A DNA stretch of 64,000 nucleotides from Haematobia irritans (GCF_050003625.1 NC_134398.1:21924622-21988621), one strand, 5' to 3'; positions 33,701-45,487 are shown, counted from the first letter of the stretch. A program made the numbers and translations. Notes: generated by a model from the sequence alone, not told the origin.

Positions 33701-34600
33701 TAGGTTATTTTTGGCTCGAGCGGCAATCATGATTTTTCTGTCATTGGGGATCGGTTTATTTGGGGGCTATATATTATATAGTTCCATACGGACCAATTTT
33801 GGTATGGTTGTTATCGGCCATACACTAGCAAAATGTACCAAATTTCAACCGGATCGGATGAATTTTGCTCCTTCAAGAGACTCCGGAGGTCAAATCTGAG
33901 AATCAGTTTATATGGGGGCTATATATAATTATGAACCGGTATGGACCAATTTTGGGAGCCACCGTGGTGCAATGGTTAGCATGCCCGCCTTGCATACACT
34001 AGGTCGTGGGTTCGATTCCTGCTACGACCGAACACCAAAAAGTTTTTCAGCGGTGGATTATCCCACCTCAGTAATGCTGGTGACATTTCTGAGGGTTTCA
34101 AAGCTTCTCTAAGTGGTTTCACTGGAATGTGGAACGCCGTTCGGACTCGGCTATAAAAAGGAGGTGCCTTGTCATTGAGCTTAACATGGAATCGGGCAGC
34201 ACTCAGTGATAAGAGAGAAGTTCACCACTGTGGTATCACAATTGACTGAATAGTCTAAGTGAGCCTGATACATCGGGCTGCCACATAACCTAACCTAACC
34301 ATGGACCAATTTTTGCATAGTTGTTAGAGACCATATACTAACACCACGTACTAAGTTTAAACCGGATCGGATGAATTTTGCTCCTTCAAGAGGTTTATAT
34401 GTGGGCTATATATGTGGGCCATATATAATTATGGACCGATATGGGCCAATTCTTGCATGCTTGTTAGAGACTATATACAAACATCATGTACCAAATTTCA
34501 GCCAAATTGGATGAAATTTGCTTCTCTTTGAGGCTCCGCAAGCCAAATCTGGGGATCGGTTTATATGGGGTCTATATATAATTAGAGACCGATGTGGAAC
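33690..34600 (+). mobile_element. Family A element, partial copy split by SINE
   Basis: The S1-to-A junction TTATTTTTGGCTCGAGCGGC is followed by ~154-bp units (GATCGGTTTATTTGGGGGCT, GACCAATTTTGGTATGGTTG, ACCGGATCGGATGAATTTTG). The SINE at 33954-34300 interrupts it. It breaks off at ~34600 into S1 without reaching a hairpin end. Confidence 0.75.
33954..34300 (+). mobile_element. tRNA-derived SINE with 13-bp target duplication
   Basis: The 5' region carries RNA polymerase III promoter boxes: A box GTGGTGCAATGGTTAGCATG (33964-33983) and B box GGTTCGATTCC (34009-34019). A tRNA-unrelated body follows (AGTAATGCTGGTGACATTTC, CTCAGTGATAAGAGAGAAG) and a tail ACATAACCTAACCTAACC. The flanking direct repeat ATGGACCAATTTT is at 33941-33953 and 34301-34313, and removing the SINE plus one copy restores the family A sequence. 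The 3' tail resembles that of the LINE at 29003 (AACCTAACC), so that LINE type may have mobilised it. Degenerate copies are at 39.3, 45.5, 55.6/59.3 and 60.35 kb. Confidence 0.92.
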
Positions 34601-34604
34601 AAAA

Positions 34605-35010
34605 TTATGACAAAAATTTCTAGAGAAATAAACTTTTGATAACATTTTCTATATAAATAAAATTTTGACAACATTTTCTATAGAAATAAAATTTTGACAA
34701 AATTTTCTATATAAATAAAATGTTAAAAAAAAATTCTATAGAAATAAAATTTTGACAAAATTTTCTATTGAATTAAAATTTTAACAAAATTTTCTATAGA
34801 AGTAAAATTTTCACAAAATTTTTCATAGAAATGAAAGCTTGAAAAAAAAATTCTATGTAAATAAAATTTTGACATTGTGATAAAATTATTTATAAAATAA
34901 AATTTTGACCAAATTTTCGATAGAAATAAAATTTCTACAAAATTTTCCGTAGAAATAAAATTTTGATAAAATTGTCGTAGAAATAAAATTTTGACAAAAT
35001 TTTCTATAAA
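34605..35010 (+). repeat. S1 satellite block
   Basis: Forward S1 units, diverged, between family A and family B copy B3. Confidence 0.9.
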
Positions 35011-36198
35011 ACAAGTAAATAAAGTCTAAAGTCGAGTGGGGCCGATACATCCAAATTTTCGATACTATATCAAATCCGTCAAATGTGTTGGGTGCTATAT
35101 ATAAAGGTTCTTGTCTGACTCTATCTGAACAAAATTTATTATCTATAGACTTAAAATTTAAGTCGGCTAATGCCTTGGGATGGTACACTGTGTTAGTAAA
35201 ATATGGGAAACATTAAAATCTGAACCAATTTTGAGGCAACTTCGCAAAAGTGTATTTATTTACTTTTACTAGTTTTCGACTTAGCAGTGGCGATTTTATA
35301 AGGAAAATTTAGGTATTTTGGTAATTTTGCCCAAATCGGAAAAACATACATATGGAAGCTATATAGAAATCTGAACCGATTTCAACCAAATTTGACATGC
35401 ATACTTAATATTTTAAGTCTACTCTCTGTGCAAAATTTCACGTAAATCGGACTAAAACTTTGGCCTCTGTGGCTCTGACGGAAAATCGGGCGAAAGATAT
35501 ATATAGGAGGCATATATCTAAAGCTGAACCGATTTCAATAAAATTTAGTACACTTGTTTACACTACTAATTGTACTCCTAGTGCAAAATTTCAACCAAAG
35601 GGGTATAAAACTCTGGCTTCTGGGGCCATATGGACTTATATCGGGCGAAAGATATATATGGGAGCTATATCTAAGTCTGAACCAATTTCAATCAAATTTG
35701 GCACACCTGACTATAGTAATTATTGTTCTCCTGGTGCAAAATTTCAACCAAATGGCTTCTAGGGCCATATAAGTCCATATCGGGCGAAATATATATATGG
35801 GAGCTATATCTCAATCTGAACCAATTTCAATCAAATTTGACACACTTGACTATAGTGCTTATTGTTCTCCTGGTGCAAAATTTCAAGCAAATGAGGATAA
35901 GTCCATATCGGTCGAATGATATATATGGGAGCTATATCTAAATCCAAACCGATTTCTTTCAAAATCAATAGGGTTCTATTCTGACCCAAAACAGGACCTT
36001 GTGCTAAATTTGAAGGCGATTGGACTTAAACTGCGATATAGACTTTGATCACAAAAATGTGTTCACAGACATATGGACGGACGGACAGACGGACATGGCT
36101 AGATCGATTCAGGGACCCACCCTGAGCAATATTGCCAAAGACACCATGTGTCTATCTCGTCTCCTTCTGGGTGTTGCAAACATATGCACTAACTTATA

Positions 36199-37130
36199 AA
36201 GGGTGATTCTTTTGAGGTTAGGATTTTCATGCATTAGTATTTGACAGATCACGTGGGATTTCAGACATGGTGTCAAAGAGAAAGATGCTCAGTATGCTTT
36301 GACATTTCATCATGAATAGACTTACTAACGAGCCACAACGTCGAATTTTCAGTGAATGGGCCCTAGAAAAGTTGGCAGAAAATCCGCTTTTTTATCGACA
36401 AATTTTGTTCAGCGATGAGGCTCATTTCTGGTTGAATGGCTACGTAAATAAGCAAAATTGCCGCATTTGGAGTGAAGAGCAACCTGAAGCCGTTCAAGAA
36501 CTGCCCATGCATCCCGAAAAATGCACTGTTTGGTGTGGTTTGTACGCTGGTGGAATCATTGGACCGTATTTTTTCAAAGATGCTGTTGGACGCAACGTTA
36601 CGGTGAATGGCGATCGCTATCGTTCGATGCTAACAAACTTTTTGTTGCCAAAAATGGAAGAACTGAACTTGGTTGACATGTGGTTTCAACAAGATGGTGC
36701 TACATGCCACACAGCTCGCGATTCTATGGCCATTTTGAGGGAAAACTTCGGAGAACAATTCATCTCAAGAAATGGACCGGTAAGTTGGCCACCAAGATCA
36801 TGCGATTTGACGCCTTTAGACTATTTTTTGTGGGGCTACGTCAAGTCTAAAGTCTACAGAAATAAGCCAGCAACTATTCCAGCTTTGGAAGACAACATTT
36901 CCGAAGAAATTCGGGCTATTCCGGCCGAAATGCTCGAAAAAGTTGCCCAAAATTGGACTTTCCGAATGGACCACCTAAGACGCAGCCGCGGTCAACATTT
37001 AAATGAAATTATCTTCAAAAAGTAAATGTCATGGACCAATCTAACGTTTCAAATAAAGAACCGATGAGATTTTGCAAATTTTATGCGTTTTTTTTTTTTA
37101 AAGTTATCAAGCTCTTAACAAATCACCCTT
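36199..37130 (+). mobile_element. Mariner-like element with intact TA target duplication
   Basis: The termini AAGGGTGATTCTTTTGAGG and (inverted) AAGGGTGATTTGTTAAGAG form imperfect terminal repeats, flanked by TA at 36197-36198 and 37131-37132. The uninterrupted site is known from copy B2, which confirms the duplication. At 932 bp it is shorter than a full-length relative because of an internal deletion. Confidence 0.92.
36312..37025 (+). pseudogene. Mariner/Tc1-like transposase lacking N-terminal DNA-binding domain
   Basis: The open frame has 237 codons. After the start MNRLTNE it jumps directly to PQRRIFSEWALEKLAENP, so most of the N-terminal helix-turn-helix region is missing while the frame stays open. 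The catalytic domain is intact: ILFSDEAHFWLNG (first Asp), WFQQDGATCHTA (second Asp), WPPRSCDLTPLDYFLWGYVK (third Asp, 36 residues after the second). The usual tail with HLRRSRGQHLNEIIF follows. Full-length relatives have roughly 340 residues. It could be expressed as a catalytic-only protein but would not be expected to bind the terminal repeats. Confidence 0.85.
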
Positions 37131-37166
37131 TAATACCCTGTTCCACAGTGTGGAGCAGGTTATAAT

Positions 37167-37700
37167 AAAATAAGCTTGGAGACAATAAAATGAACTCTCA
37201 CTTGAGTACATCTATCAGCCCTCAGACGAGTGTTTTGGAAATGATAGTAACCTGGAATTTCTTGCAATTTTAATTCCGATCAGCCGATTCATAGACGGAC
37301 GAAAAAGACTGTTTTTCATATGTTTTGGTGTAAAAATTATATGTTTGGAATTCAAATTTGTTAACACAATATTTTTAAGTATAAGCATATAATGTTCATA
37401 AACTAGCATAACATGTTTGGGACATATATTATGTTTGGGACATAAAATGTTTGTAAATATAATATGCTTAAATGCAAACATACATTAATTTGGAAATAGC
37501 CTATAAACATATATGTGTTTAGAAAGAGATTCCTAGAGAGTATGCTGCAAGTAAAATAATGGAAGTAACCAATTGGCGCTTTAAAAATATATCCACACAA
37601 AGAATATTTCATTAAAATTTTTTACTACCAGTGCATTCCCTAAGGTGAAATATAATATGTTTGAACAATACAAACAATATTTGGACCAATCCTGAAAATA
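37167..37700. other. Unique AT-rich sequence
   Basis: No repeat or gene is recognised. A local family of CATAATGTTTG/ATATGTTTGG-like words (37320-37500) gives it a weakly repetitive look. Confidence 0.4.
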
Positions 37701-37724
37701 TATATGTTACAGAAGCGATTTGTT

Positions 37725-37890
37725 TGAGGGTGTAAAAATATTGGTCCATGTCGGTCCCTATTTACATGTAACCCCCACATAAAGAGGTGGGGACCTCTTC
37801 TTGAGCCTCTGGAGAAACATATTTCATTCGATCCTGTTGAAATTTGATGTAAGAGGCCAATTTATGGTCTCTAGTGTTAGAATGGCTATC
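37725..37890 (-). repeat. Family A fragment, one tandem unit
   Basis: TTGGTCCATGTCGGTCCCTA, CCCCCACATAAAG and TTTCATTCGATCCTGTTGAA match one inverted ~154-bp unit of family A, strongly diverged and without either terminus. Confidence 0.55.
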
Positions 37891-38625
37891 TCTAATCTAA
37901 AGTTTTTAATTTGTTTAAGAATTTTATTTTAGCACTACAAAAACTTCGATTATTGTCTATTATATGATATATTTCTTAATTTAACAAATAATATCGTTTT
38001 TTTATCTCTTTCTACATTTATCTTTTCCTTGTATAATGGCCTATTGATCTATGCTATATTTCTATATTTATTTTACAACAAATTATAGTACAAACCACCC
38101 TATCCCATAGCGGATCCCCCCCGTCTTTCACTCTAAATAAATTATGTTACTATTAATAGCATAAAATTGAATTATTCGAATAATTTGATTGGAATCTATT
38201 TCACAATCAAGCAAAGTTCATAATTCTTCAATTACACTCAGCCCTCTCCGTCTCACCCCTAGGGTGGTGTGAAATCAAATATCGATGGTCATTCAACTGC
38301 TCCATGTTATGCCAATGTGTCAAACATCTGAAATCATTTAAATAGGAGATGACGAAGAATATGAAATGCTACTGTGTGTACCGTAGCTCACATTTATTGG
38401 TGGCTCCCAACTTGGTTGATTCTAATGAATGGATATCAATTCAAACGAGTTCGAGAAAACATCTTTATTTGTGATGTGATAAACAAAAGTGCGTCGACTG
38501 GAAGTCATTGGAGTCTAGTCTAAGTCGAACAAACGACCAATTCGATCCAGAAGTGTAATGGGGGGTTAATGAGAAGGCCTTAATATTTGGGGGAGAAATC
38601 ACCGATTTTTTTATATCTTTAGAAA
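37891..38625. other. Unique sequence, probable intron
   Basis: No repeat family or gene is recognised. Composition is more balanced at 38220-38600. Confidence 0.45.
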
Positions 38626-39255
38626 ATTTTCTCCAAATTTTATTTCTATAGAAAATTTTGTAAAAATGTTATTTCTATAGAAAATTTTGTAAAAATGTTA
38701 TTTCTATAAAAATTTTTGTCAAAATTTTATTTCTATATTCCTATAGAAATTTTTGTCAAAATTTTGGTTTTGTAGAAAATGTTCTCAAAATTTTATTTCT
38801 ATAGGAAATTTTTTTTTAAATTTTATTTCTATAGAAAATTTGGTCAAAATGTTATTTCTATAGCAAATTTTGTAAAAATGTTATTTCTATAAAAAATTTT
38901 GTCAAAATTTTAGTTCTATAGAAAATGTTCTCAAAATTTTATTTCTATAGGAAATTTTTTTAAAATTTTATTTCTATAGAAAATTTGGTTAAAATGTTAT
39001 TTCTATAGAAAATTTTGTAAAAATGTTATTTCTATAAAAAATTTTGTCAAAATTTTATTTCTATATGCCTATAGAAATTTTGTCAAAATTTTAGTTCTAT
39101 AGAAAATGTTCTCAAAATTATATTTCTATAGGATTTTTTTTTTAAATTTTATTTCTATAGAAAATTTTGTAAAGATTTTATTTCTATAGAAAATTTTTTA
39201 AAATTTTATTTCTATAGAAAATTTGGTCAAAATTCCATTTATGTAGAAAATTGAA
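38626..39255 (-). repeat. S1 satellite array, reverse orientation
   Basis: Reverse S1 units. A duplicated block with TCTATA(TTC or TGC)CTATAGAA occurs at ~38735 and ~39060, about 325 bp apart. A SINE fragment follows. Confidence 0.92.
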
Positions 39256-39265
39256 AAACCTCTTA

Positions 39266-39370
39266 GCTGGAGAGAAATGCTTTGATACACTCAGAAATGT
39301 CGCCATCATAATAACTGTAAAACTTTTTGGTGTTCGGTCGAAATTGGAATTAAACCCACGGCACACATGC
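39266..39370 (-). mobile_element. SINE 5' fragment
   Basis: ACTCAGAAATGTCGCCA, AAACTTTTTGGTGTTCGGTC and AACCCACGGCACAC are the inverse of the SINE B-box region and following body at 34001-34105. Box A is worn. Confidence 0.7.
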
Positions 39371-39449
39371 TATGGTTAATCTCCAAAATGTCTCAAGCGC
39401 AAATATCTAACGGATTGATATCCATAGATTTTGATTGGAAATTAAGCCT

Positions 39450-39650
39450 TTACTGGTTGACGAGTGCTGCGTGCGAGGGTGCTGAATTGTGTAGAAATGT
39501 CCATGGGCTTCAAAACTGTATTTAAGACCTTTTCCTGCTAATATTCGGTACTTATTGTGACCCCACGGTCGATGAATACGAGCGGGGAGCGACCATCGGC
39601 TGTTACGGCAGCCCAAGCTATAACCACTGGCGGTATTGAGGTATGTAGGC
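39450..39650 (-). pseudogene. Tc1/mariner-type transposase relic
   Basis: A minus-strand frame reads PPVVIAWAAVTADGRSPLVF, then IDRGVTISTEY, a stop, then QEKVLNTVLKPMD. This is the core segment between the first and second catalytic Asp in mariner-related transposases (V(M)VWA.VTADG..PLVFID.GV....Y). Only ~60 codons remain and one is a stop. A competing 81-codon frame (39407-39652) on the same strand is regarded as a shadow. Confidence 0.65.
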
Positions 39651-39805
39651 AAATCGAATGAAAAAAATTAGTATAGAAATAAAATGTTGACAAAATTTTC
39701 TATAAAAATAAAATTTTGAAAATTTTCTATAGAAATAACATTTTGAAAAAATTCTCTATAGCCACTGGCGGTACGTGAGGTATGTAAGCCAATTGAATGA
39801 AAAAA
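39618..39805. repeat. S1 fragment flanked by a ~47-bp direct repeat
   Basis: CCACTGGCGGTATTGAGGTA, then TGTAGGCAAATCGAATG, at 39620-39661 is repeated as CCACTGGCGGTACGTGAGGT, then ATGTAAGCCAATTGAATG, at 39761-39800. Between them is an ~95-bp S1 fragment. The duplicated sequence belongs to the transposase relic. Confidence 0.75.
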
Positions 39806-39828
39806 TCAGCAAAATGTTACCCTCCAAC

Positions 39829-39960
39829 CAGGGCTGTGGAGTCGAGTCAATTTTGCTCGACTCCGGCTCCGACTCCGACTCCGACTCCGGCTCCGACTCC
39901 AGCTTATTAGCCTCGACTCCGACACCGGAGTCGACTCCAGGTGGTGTACCTAAATCTCAT
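39829..39960 (+). mobile_element. hAT-type terminus with (GACTCC)n minisatellite
   Basis: CAGGGCTGTGGAGTCGAGTC followed by tandem CTCCGACTCCGACTCCGG-type repeats (39866-39938) resembles the end of a widespread hAT group whose termini begin CAGGGCTGTGGAGTCGG. No opposite terminus was found downstream, so this is an orphan or truncated end. Confidence 0.6.
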
Positions 39961-40595
39961 TTTGACAGTATTCCAATCGTAATTTTAAGGTGTAGTGTTC
40001 CAAAAATAGATATAAGTATTCTATTTGCCATATTTTAAATTTTGATACGACTCGACGACAAATGTCAGCATTTTAGGGATGTAAAGAACTCTACATTTTA
40101 ATGTCAGGCCAATAAATTAAAATACGACACAAGACTATATAGAGACCACATCAAAATATGTGTAGATAACAAGAATCTCCAGAATATGTATTTATAAAAA
40201 AGAAAAAATAATTAGGCTTCCAGATGTTTAAGAAGTAAAATCCTAGTATTAATCTATATAAGCATTTTATAAAAAATAAAAACAGATGACAGGAATAGCT
40301 GGATAGTTACGAATATTGTTTCTATAGAAATAAAATAGTGAAATATCGATTTATAAATGGTCTATCAGTTATGGACATTAGAGGCCATTAATTTAATATA
40401 AAGAATTTCGAATGGCTTTGATGAAACAAACATTCTCCCAAAAACCGGCTCAGATGGCATGTTGGCAGAGGTTTAATTTAAAATTACAGCTTCTAAGGAC
40501 ATCGGGTGTATATGGAGATTTCTCAAGTAATTATCTCCATATACAAAATCTGGGCCGACGGGAAATTTCCGCATTTATTTACGGATCTCAAATAA
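39961..40595. other. Unique sequence with a 12-bp perfect hairpin
   Basis: AT-rich DNA. GTATATGGAGAT (40508-40519) pairs with ATCTCCATATAC (40533-40544) across a 13-nt loop. No gene is recognised. Confidence 0.5.
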
Positions 40596-40599
40596 CAAA

Positions 40600-43500
40600 T
40601 AGAAATAAAATTTTGACAAATAGAAATAAAATTTTGACAAAATGTTCTATAGAAATAAAACTTTGAAAAATTTTTCTACAGAAATACAATTTATACAAAA
40701 TTTTCTATAGAAATAAAATTTTGACAAAATTTTCTATAGAAATAAAATTTTGACAAAATTTTCTATAGAAATAAAATTTTGACAAAATTTTCTATAGAAA
40801 TAAAATTTTGACAAAATTTGCTATAGAAATAAAATGTTGACAAAATTTTCTATAGAAATAAAATTTTGACAAAATTTTCTATAGAAATAAAATTTTGACA
40901 AAATTTTCTATAGAAATAAAATTTGGAAAAAAATGTTCTATAGAAATAAAATTTTGGCAAAATTTTCTATAGAAATAAAATTTTGACAAAATTTTCTATA
41001 GAAATAAAATTTTGAAAAAATGTCTATATAAATAAAATTTTTACAAAATTTTCTATAGAAATAAAATTTTTACAAAATTTTCAATAGAAGTAAAATTTTT
41101 ACAAAATTTTCTATAGAAATAAAATTTTAACAAAATTTTCTATAGAAATAAAATTTTGAAAAAATTTTCTATAGAAATAAAATTTTTACAAAATTTTCAA
41201 TAGAAATAAAATTTTTACAAAATTTTCTATAGAAATAAAATTTTGACAACATTTTGTATAGAAACAAAATTTTGACAAAATCTTCTATAGAAAAAAAATT
41301 GACGAAATTTCCTATAGAAATAAAATTTTGAAAAAATGTCTATAGAAATAAAATTTTGACAAAATTTTCTATAGAAATAAAATTTTGACAAAATTTTCTA
41401 TAGAAATAAAATTTTTACAAAATTTTCTATAGAAATAAAATTTTGACAACATTTTGTATAGAAACAAAATTTTGACAAAATCTTCTATAGAAAAAAAATT
41501 GACGAAATTTCCTATAGAAATAAAATTTTGAAAAAATGTCTATAGAAATAAAATTTTGACAAAATTTTCTATAGAAATAAAATTTTTACAAAATGTTCTA
41601 TAGAAATAAAATTTTTACAAAATTTTCTATAGAAATAATATTTTGACAAAATTTTCTATAGAAATAAAATTTTGACAAAATCTTCTATAGAAAAAAAAAG
41701 TTGACAAAATTTCCTATAGAAAGAAAATTTTGACAAATTTGTCTATAGAAATAAAATATTGACAAAATTTTCTATAGAAATAAAATTTTGACAAAATGTT
41801 CTATAGAAATAAAATTTTGACAAAATTTTCTATAGAAATAAAATTTTTACAAAATTTTCTATAGAAATAAAATTTTTACAAAATTTTCTATAAAAATAAA
41901 GTTTTGCGAAAAATTTCGGTGGAAATAAGTTTGTGACAAAATTTCCTATAGAAATAAAATTTTGAAAAAATTTTTTATAGAAATAAAATTTTGACAAAGC
42001 TGTCTATTGAAATAAAATTTTGACAGAATTTTCTATAGAAATAAAATTTTGACAAAATTTTCTATAGAAATAAAATCTTGACACAATTTTCTATAGAAAT
42101 AAAAATTTGACAAAATTTTCTATAGAAATAAAATTTTGAAAAAATGTCTATAGAAATAAAATTTTTACAAAATTTTCTATAGAAATAAAATTTTTACAAA
42201 ATTTTCTATTGAAATAAAATTTTTACAAAATTTTCAATAGAAGTAAGATTTTTACAAAATTTTCTATAGAAATAAAATTTTGACAAAATTTTCTATAGAA
42301 ATAAAATTTTTACAAAATTTTCTATAGAAATAAAATTTTTACAAAATTTTCAATAGAAATAAAATTTTTACAAAATTTTCTATAGAAATAAAATTTTGAC
42401 AACATTTTGTATAGAAATAAAATTTTGACAAAATCTTCTATAGAAAAAAAATTGACGAAATTTCCTATAGAAATAAAATTTTGAAAAAATGTCTATAGAA
42501 ATAAAATTTTGACAAAATTTTCTATAGAAATAAAATTTTGACAAAATGTTCTATAGAAATAAAATTTTTACAAAATTTTCTATAGAAATAACATTTTGAC
42601 AAAATTTTCTATAGAAATAAAATTTTGACAAAATCTTCTATAGAAAAAAAAAGTTGACAAAATTTCCTATAGAAAGAAAATTTTGACAAATTTGTCTATA
42701 GAAATAAAATTTTGACAAAATTTTCTATAGAAATAAAATTTTGAAAAAATGTCTATAGAAATAAAATTTTTACAAAATTTTCTATAGAAATAAAATTTTT
42801 ACAAAATTTTCTATAGAAATAAAATTTTGACAACATTTTTTATACAAATAAATTTTTGACAAAATTTTCTATAGGAATAACATTTTGACAAAATTTTCTA
42901 TAGAAATAAAATTTTGACAACATTTTCTCTAGAAATAAAATTTTGACAAAATTTTCTATAGAAATAAAATTTGTACAAAATGTTCTATAGAAATAAAATT
43001 TTTACGAAATTTTCTATAGAAATAACATTTTGACAAAATTTTCTATTGAAATAAAATTTTGACAAAATCTTCTATAGAAAAAAAAATTGACAAAATTTCC
43101 TATAGAAAGAAAATTTTGACAAATTTTTCTATAGAAATAAAATATTGACAAAATTTTCTATAGAAATAAAATTTTGACAAAATGTTCTATAGAAATAAAA
43201 TTTTGACAAAATTTTCTATAGAAATAAAATTTTTACAAAATTTTCTATGAAAATAAAGTTTTGCGAAAATTTTCGGTGGAAATAAGTTTGTGACAAAATT
43301 TCCTATAGAAATAAAATTTTGACAATATTTTCCATAGAAATAAAATTTTGAAAAAATTTTTTATAGAAATAAAATTGTGACAAAATTTTCTATAGAAATA
43401 AAATTGTGACAAAATTTTCGATAGAAATAAAATTTTGAGAACATTTTCGATAGAAATAAAATTTTGAGAACATTTTCTATAGAAATAAAATTTTGACAAC

Positions 43501-44430
43501 ATTTTCTATAAAAATAAAGTTTTGAGAAAATTTTCGGTAGAAATAAATTTGTTACAAAATTTCCAATAGAAATAAAATTGTGAGAGCATTTTCTATAGAA
43601 ATAAATTTTTTAAAAAATTTTCTATAGAAATAAAATTTTTACAAAATTTTCTATAGAAATAAAATTTGGACAAAATTTTCTACAGAAATAAAATGTTGAT
43701 AAATTTTTTATAGAAACAAAATTATGACAAAATTTTCTATAGAAATAAAATTCTGGCAACATTTTCTATAATAATAAAGTTTTTACAACATTTTCGTTGG
43801 AAATAAATTTGTCACAAAATTTCCTATAGAAATTTTCTATAGTAATAAAATGTTGACAAAATTTTCTATAGAAATAAAATGTTGACAAAATTTTCCAAAG
43901 AAAAAAAAATGTACCAAATTTCCTATAGAAATAAAATTTTGACAAAATTTTCTTTAGAAATAAAATTTGAACAAAAATCTATAGAAATACAAATTTTGAC
44001 ATTTTCTATAAAAATAAAATTTTGACATTTTCTATAAAAATAAAATTTTGACAAACTTTTCTATAGAACTAAAATTTTGACAAGATTATCTATAGAAATA
44101 AAAAGTTTGATAAAATTATCTATAAAAATATAATTTTGACAAAATTTTCTATAGAAATACAATTTTGACAAAATTTTCTATAGAAATAAAATATTCTACA
44201 CAAATAAAATGTTTACAAAATTTTCTATCAAAATAAAATTTTGACAAAGTTTTCTACAGGAATAAAATTTTGACAAATGTTTCTATAGAAACAAAATTAT
44301 GACAAAATTTACTATAGAAATAAAATTTTGACAAAATTTTCTATAGAAATAAAATTTTGACAAAATAATCTATAGAAATAAAATTGTTAGAAAATTTTCT
44401 ATAGAAATACAATTTTATATAAAAATAGAC
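40600..44430 (+). repeat. S1 satellite array, long, most homogeneous
   Basis: About 3.8 kb of forward 29-bp units, many identical to consensus. Higher-order duplication is clear: the block ACATTTTGTATAGAAACAAA, then AAAAAATTGACGAAATTTCC, is at ~41247, ~41448 and ~42400; the block AAAAAGTTGACAAAATTTCC, then AAGAAAATTTTGACAAAT, at ~41695, ~42650 and (variant) ~43083; and the block AAAGTTTTGCG...TTTCGGTGGAAATAAG at ~41898 and ~43255. Offsets are near 200, 950 and 1360-1390 bp. Confidence 0.96.
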
Positions 44431-45487
44431 TGTTGACAATTGTCCGCTGATGAATAGAAAAATTTATATCGGCTTAGCCGTCAACCCACCATCGCCGGAT
44501 GCAAACATTTAGTGTTAGCTGCCGCCAGCAAAATTGGGTCGGCTTCATTCTCCGATCTCAGCTGCTAGTTTTCACATGTTCTCTATACCACTATCTTCGA
44601 TGTTATCTTCCTTCCGTCAGGCCTCCATATGGTAAATCCTGTAAACTTTTACCCTATCGGATGTTAGCAAGAACGAAAATACTTTAGAAATTCTAAGTAT
44701 TTTATTGATTATTGATCCATACATTACAGAGTTTATTTTTTCATGGTAGATATAAGACGGGGTTGTGGATAACTACAAAGAAACCATGAAAAGAAAGCCT
44801 CGTTAATGATCACAAAAAAAGCCCATAAACGATCGTTATTTATACGATCGACTTACGTCAAATATGTCAATAAGCAATCATAAACGTTTGGCTAAGTATT
44901 CAAATTTGATAAATCAAAATTTTTGTCCGTTATATGTAAGCAGGCATGATGACCACTAGCATAGGCTAATTTATTTATAATCGAAATTGGTGGCCGTACT
45001 TAGAATCGTTGACAGTCGAACTGATCGAATACTATTGACTTAAGAGGTACTAAATAATTGTAAGCTTTTCCTAAAAATAGATGTATTGACACGTCTCTAA
45101 GTAGTCCAAAAAATATCACAATAATCATTCCGTCCTTATCAATGTGTCTGTCTTTCCCTACGTTTATTAGCCCACCCGCGCTAGTATCATAAACAGCATT
45201 CCATCATTCCAGTCTATTTCTCCCTTATTGTGGCTGATTGACTGACTGACTGACTGCCTGAAATGTTAGCTTTTTCTAGTCAACACTTGGCGGCGTTGTG
45301 TACATATGCTCACCATGTACTAGGGATGACTTGTATGTGGCGGAGAGCCACAAGCAAGCTTTGCACAGTGGTTGATGTAGTGAGTTTGTGAATACAGCAA
45401 AAAAAACTCATTACCAAATAATCTTAAAGGTAACATAGTTCAGATTTTGTAAGCCATTACGATTACTATGGAAATCTATATGTTTTG

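Larger units (their letters stand above)
35011..37166 (-). mobile_element. Family B element, copy B3, split by a mariner
   Basis: In reverse orientation: ACAAGTAAATAAAGTCTAAA, then GTCGAGTGGGGCCGA at the left, ~153-bp units (GGAGCTATATCTAAGTCTGA, GGAGCTATATCTCAATCTGA), then the hairpin end split by the insertion, with ATACCCTGTTCCACAGTG, then TGGAGCAGGTTATAATA at 37133-37166. Without the mariner and one TA, the sequence GCACTAACTTATAATACCCTG is identical to the inverted B2 end. Confidence 0.85.

Noticed and set aside
33964..34020. A functional tRNA gene
   Set aside because: A and B boxes are present but there is no cloverleaf acceptor stem or anticodon arm, and the sequence continues into a SINE body with a target duplication.
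37215..37612. Minus-strand frames with repeated HNI/NIICPKH peptides
   Set aside because: Caused by locally repeated ATATTATGTTTGG-like words. No domain and no splice signals.
39775..40038. Asp/Ser-rich frame (DSGSDSDSDSGSDSS)
   Set aside because: It is the translation of the (GACTCC)n minisatellite at a hAT-type terminus.
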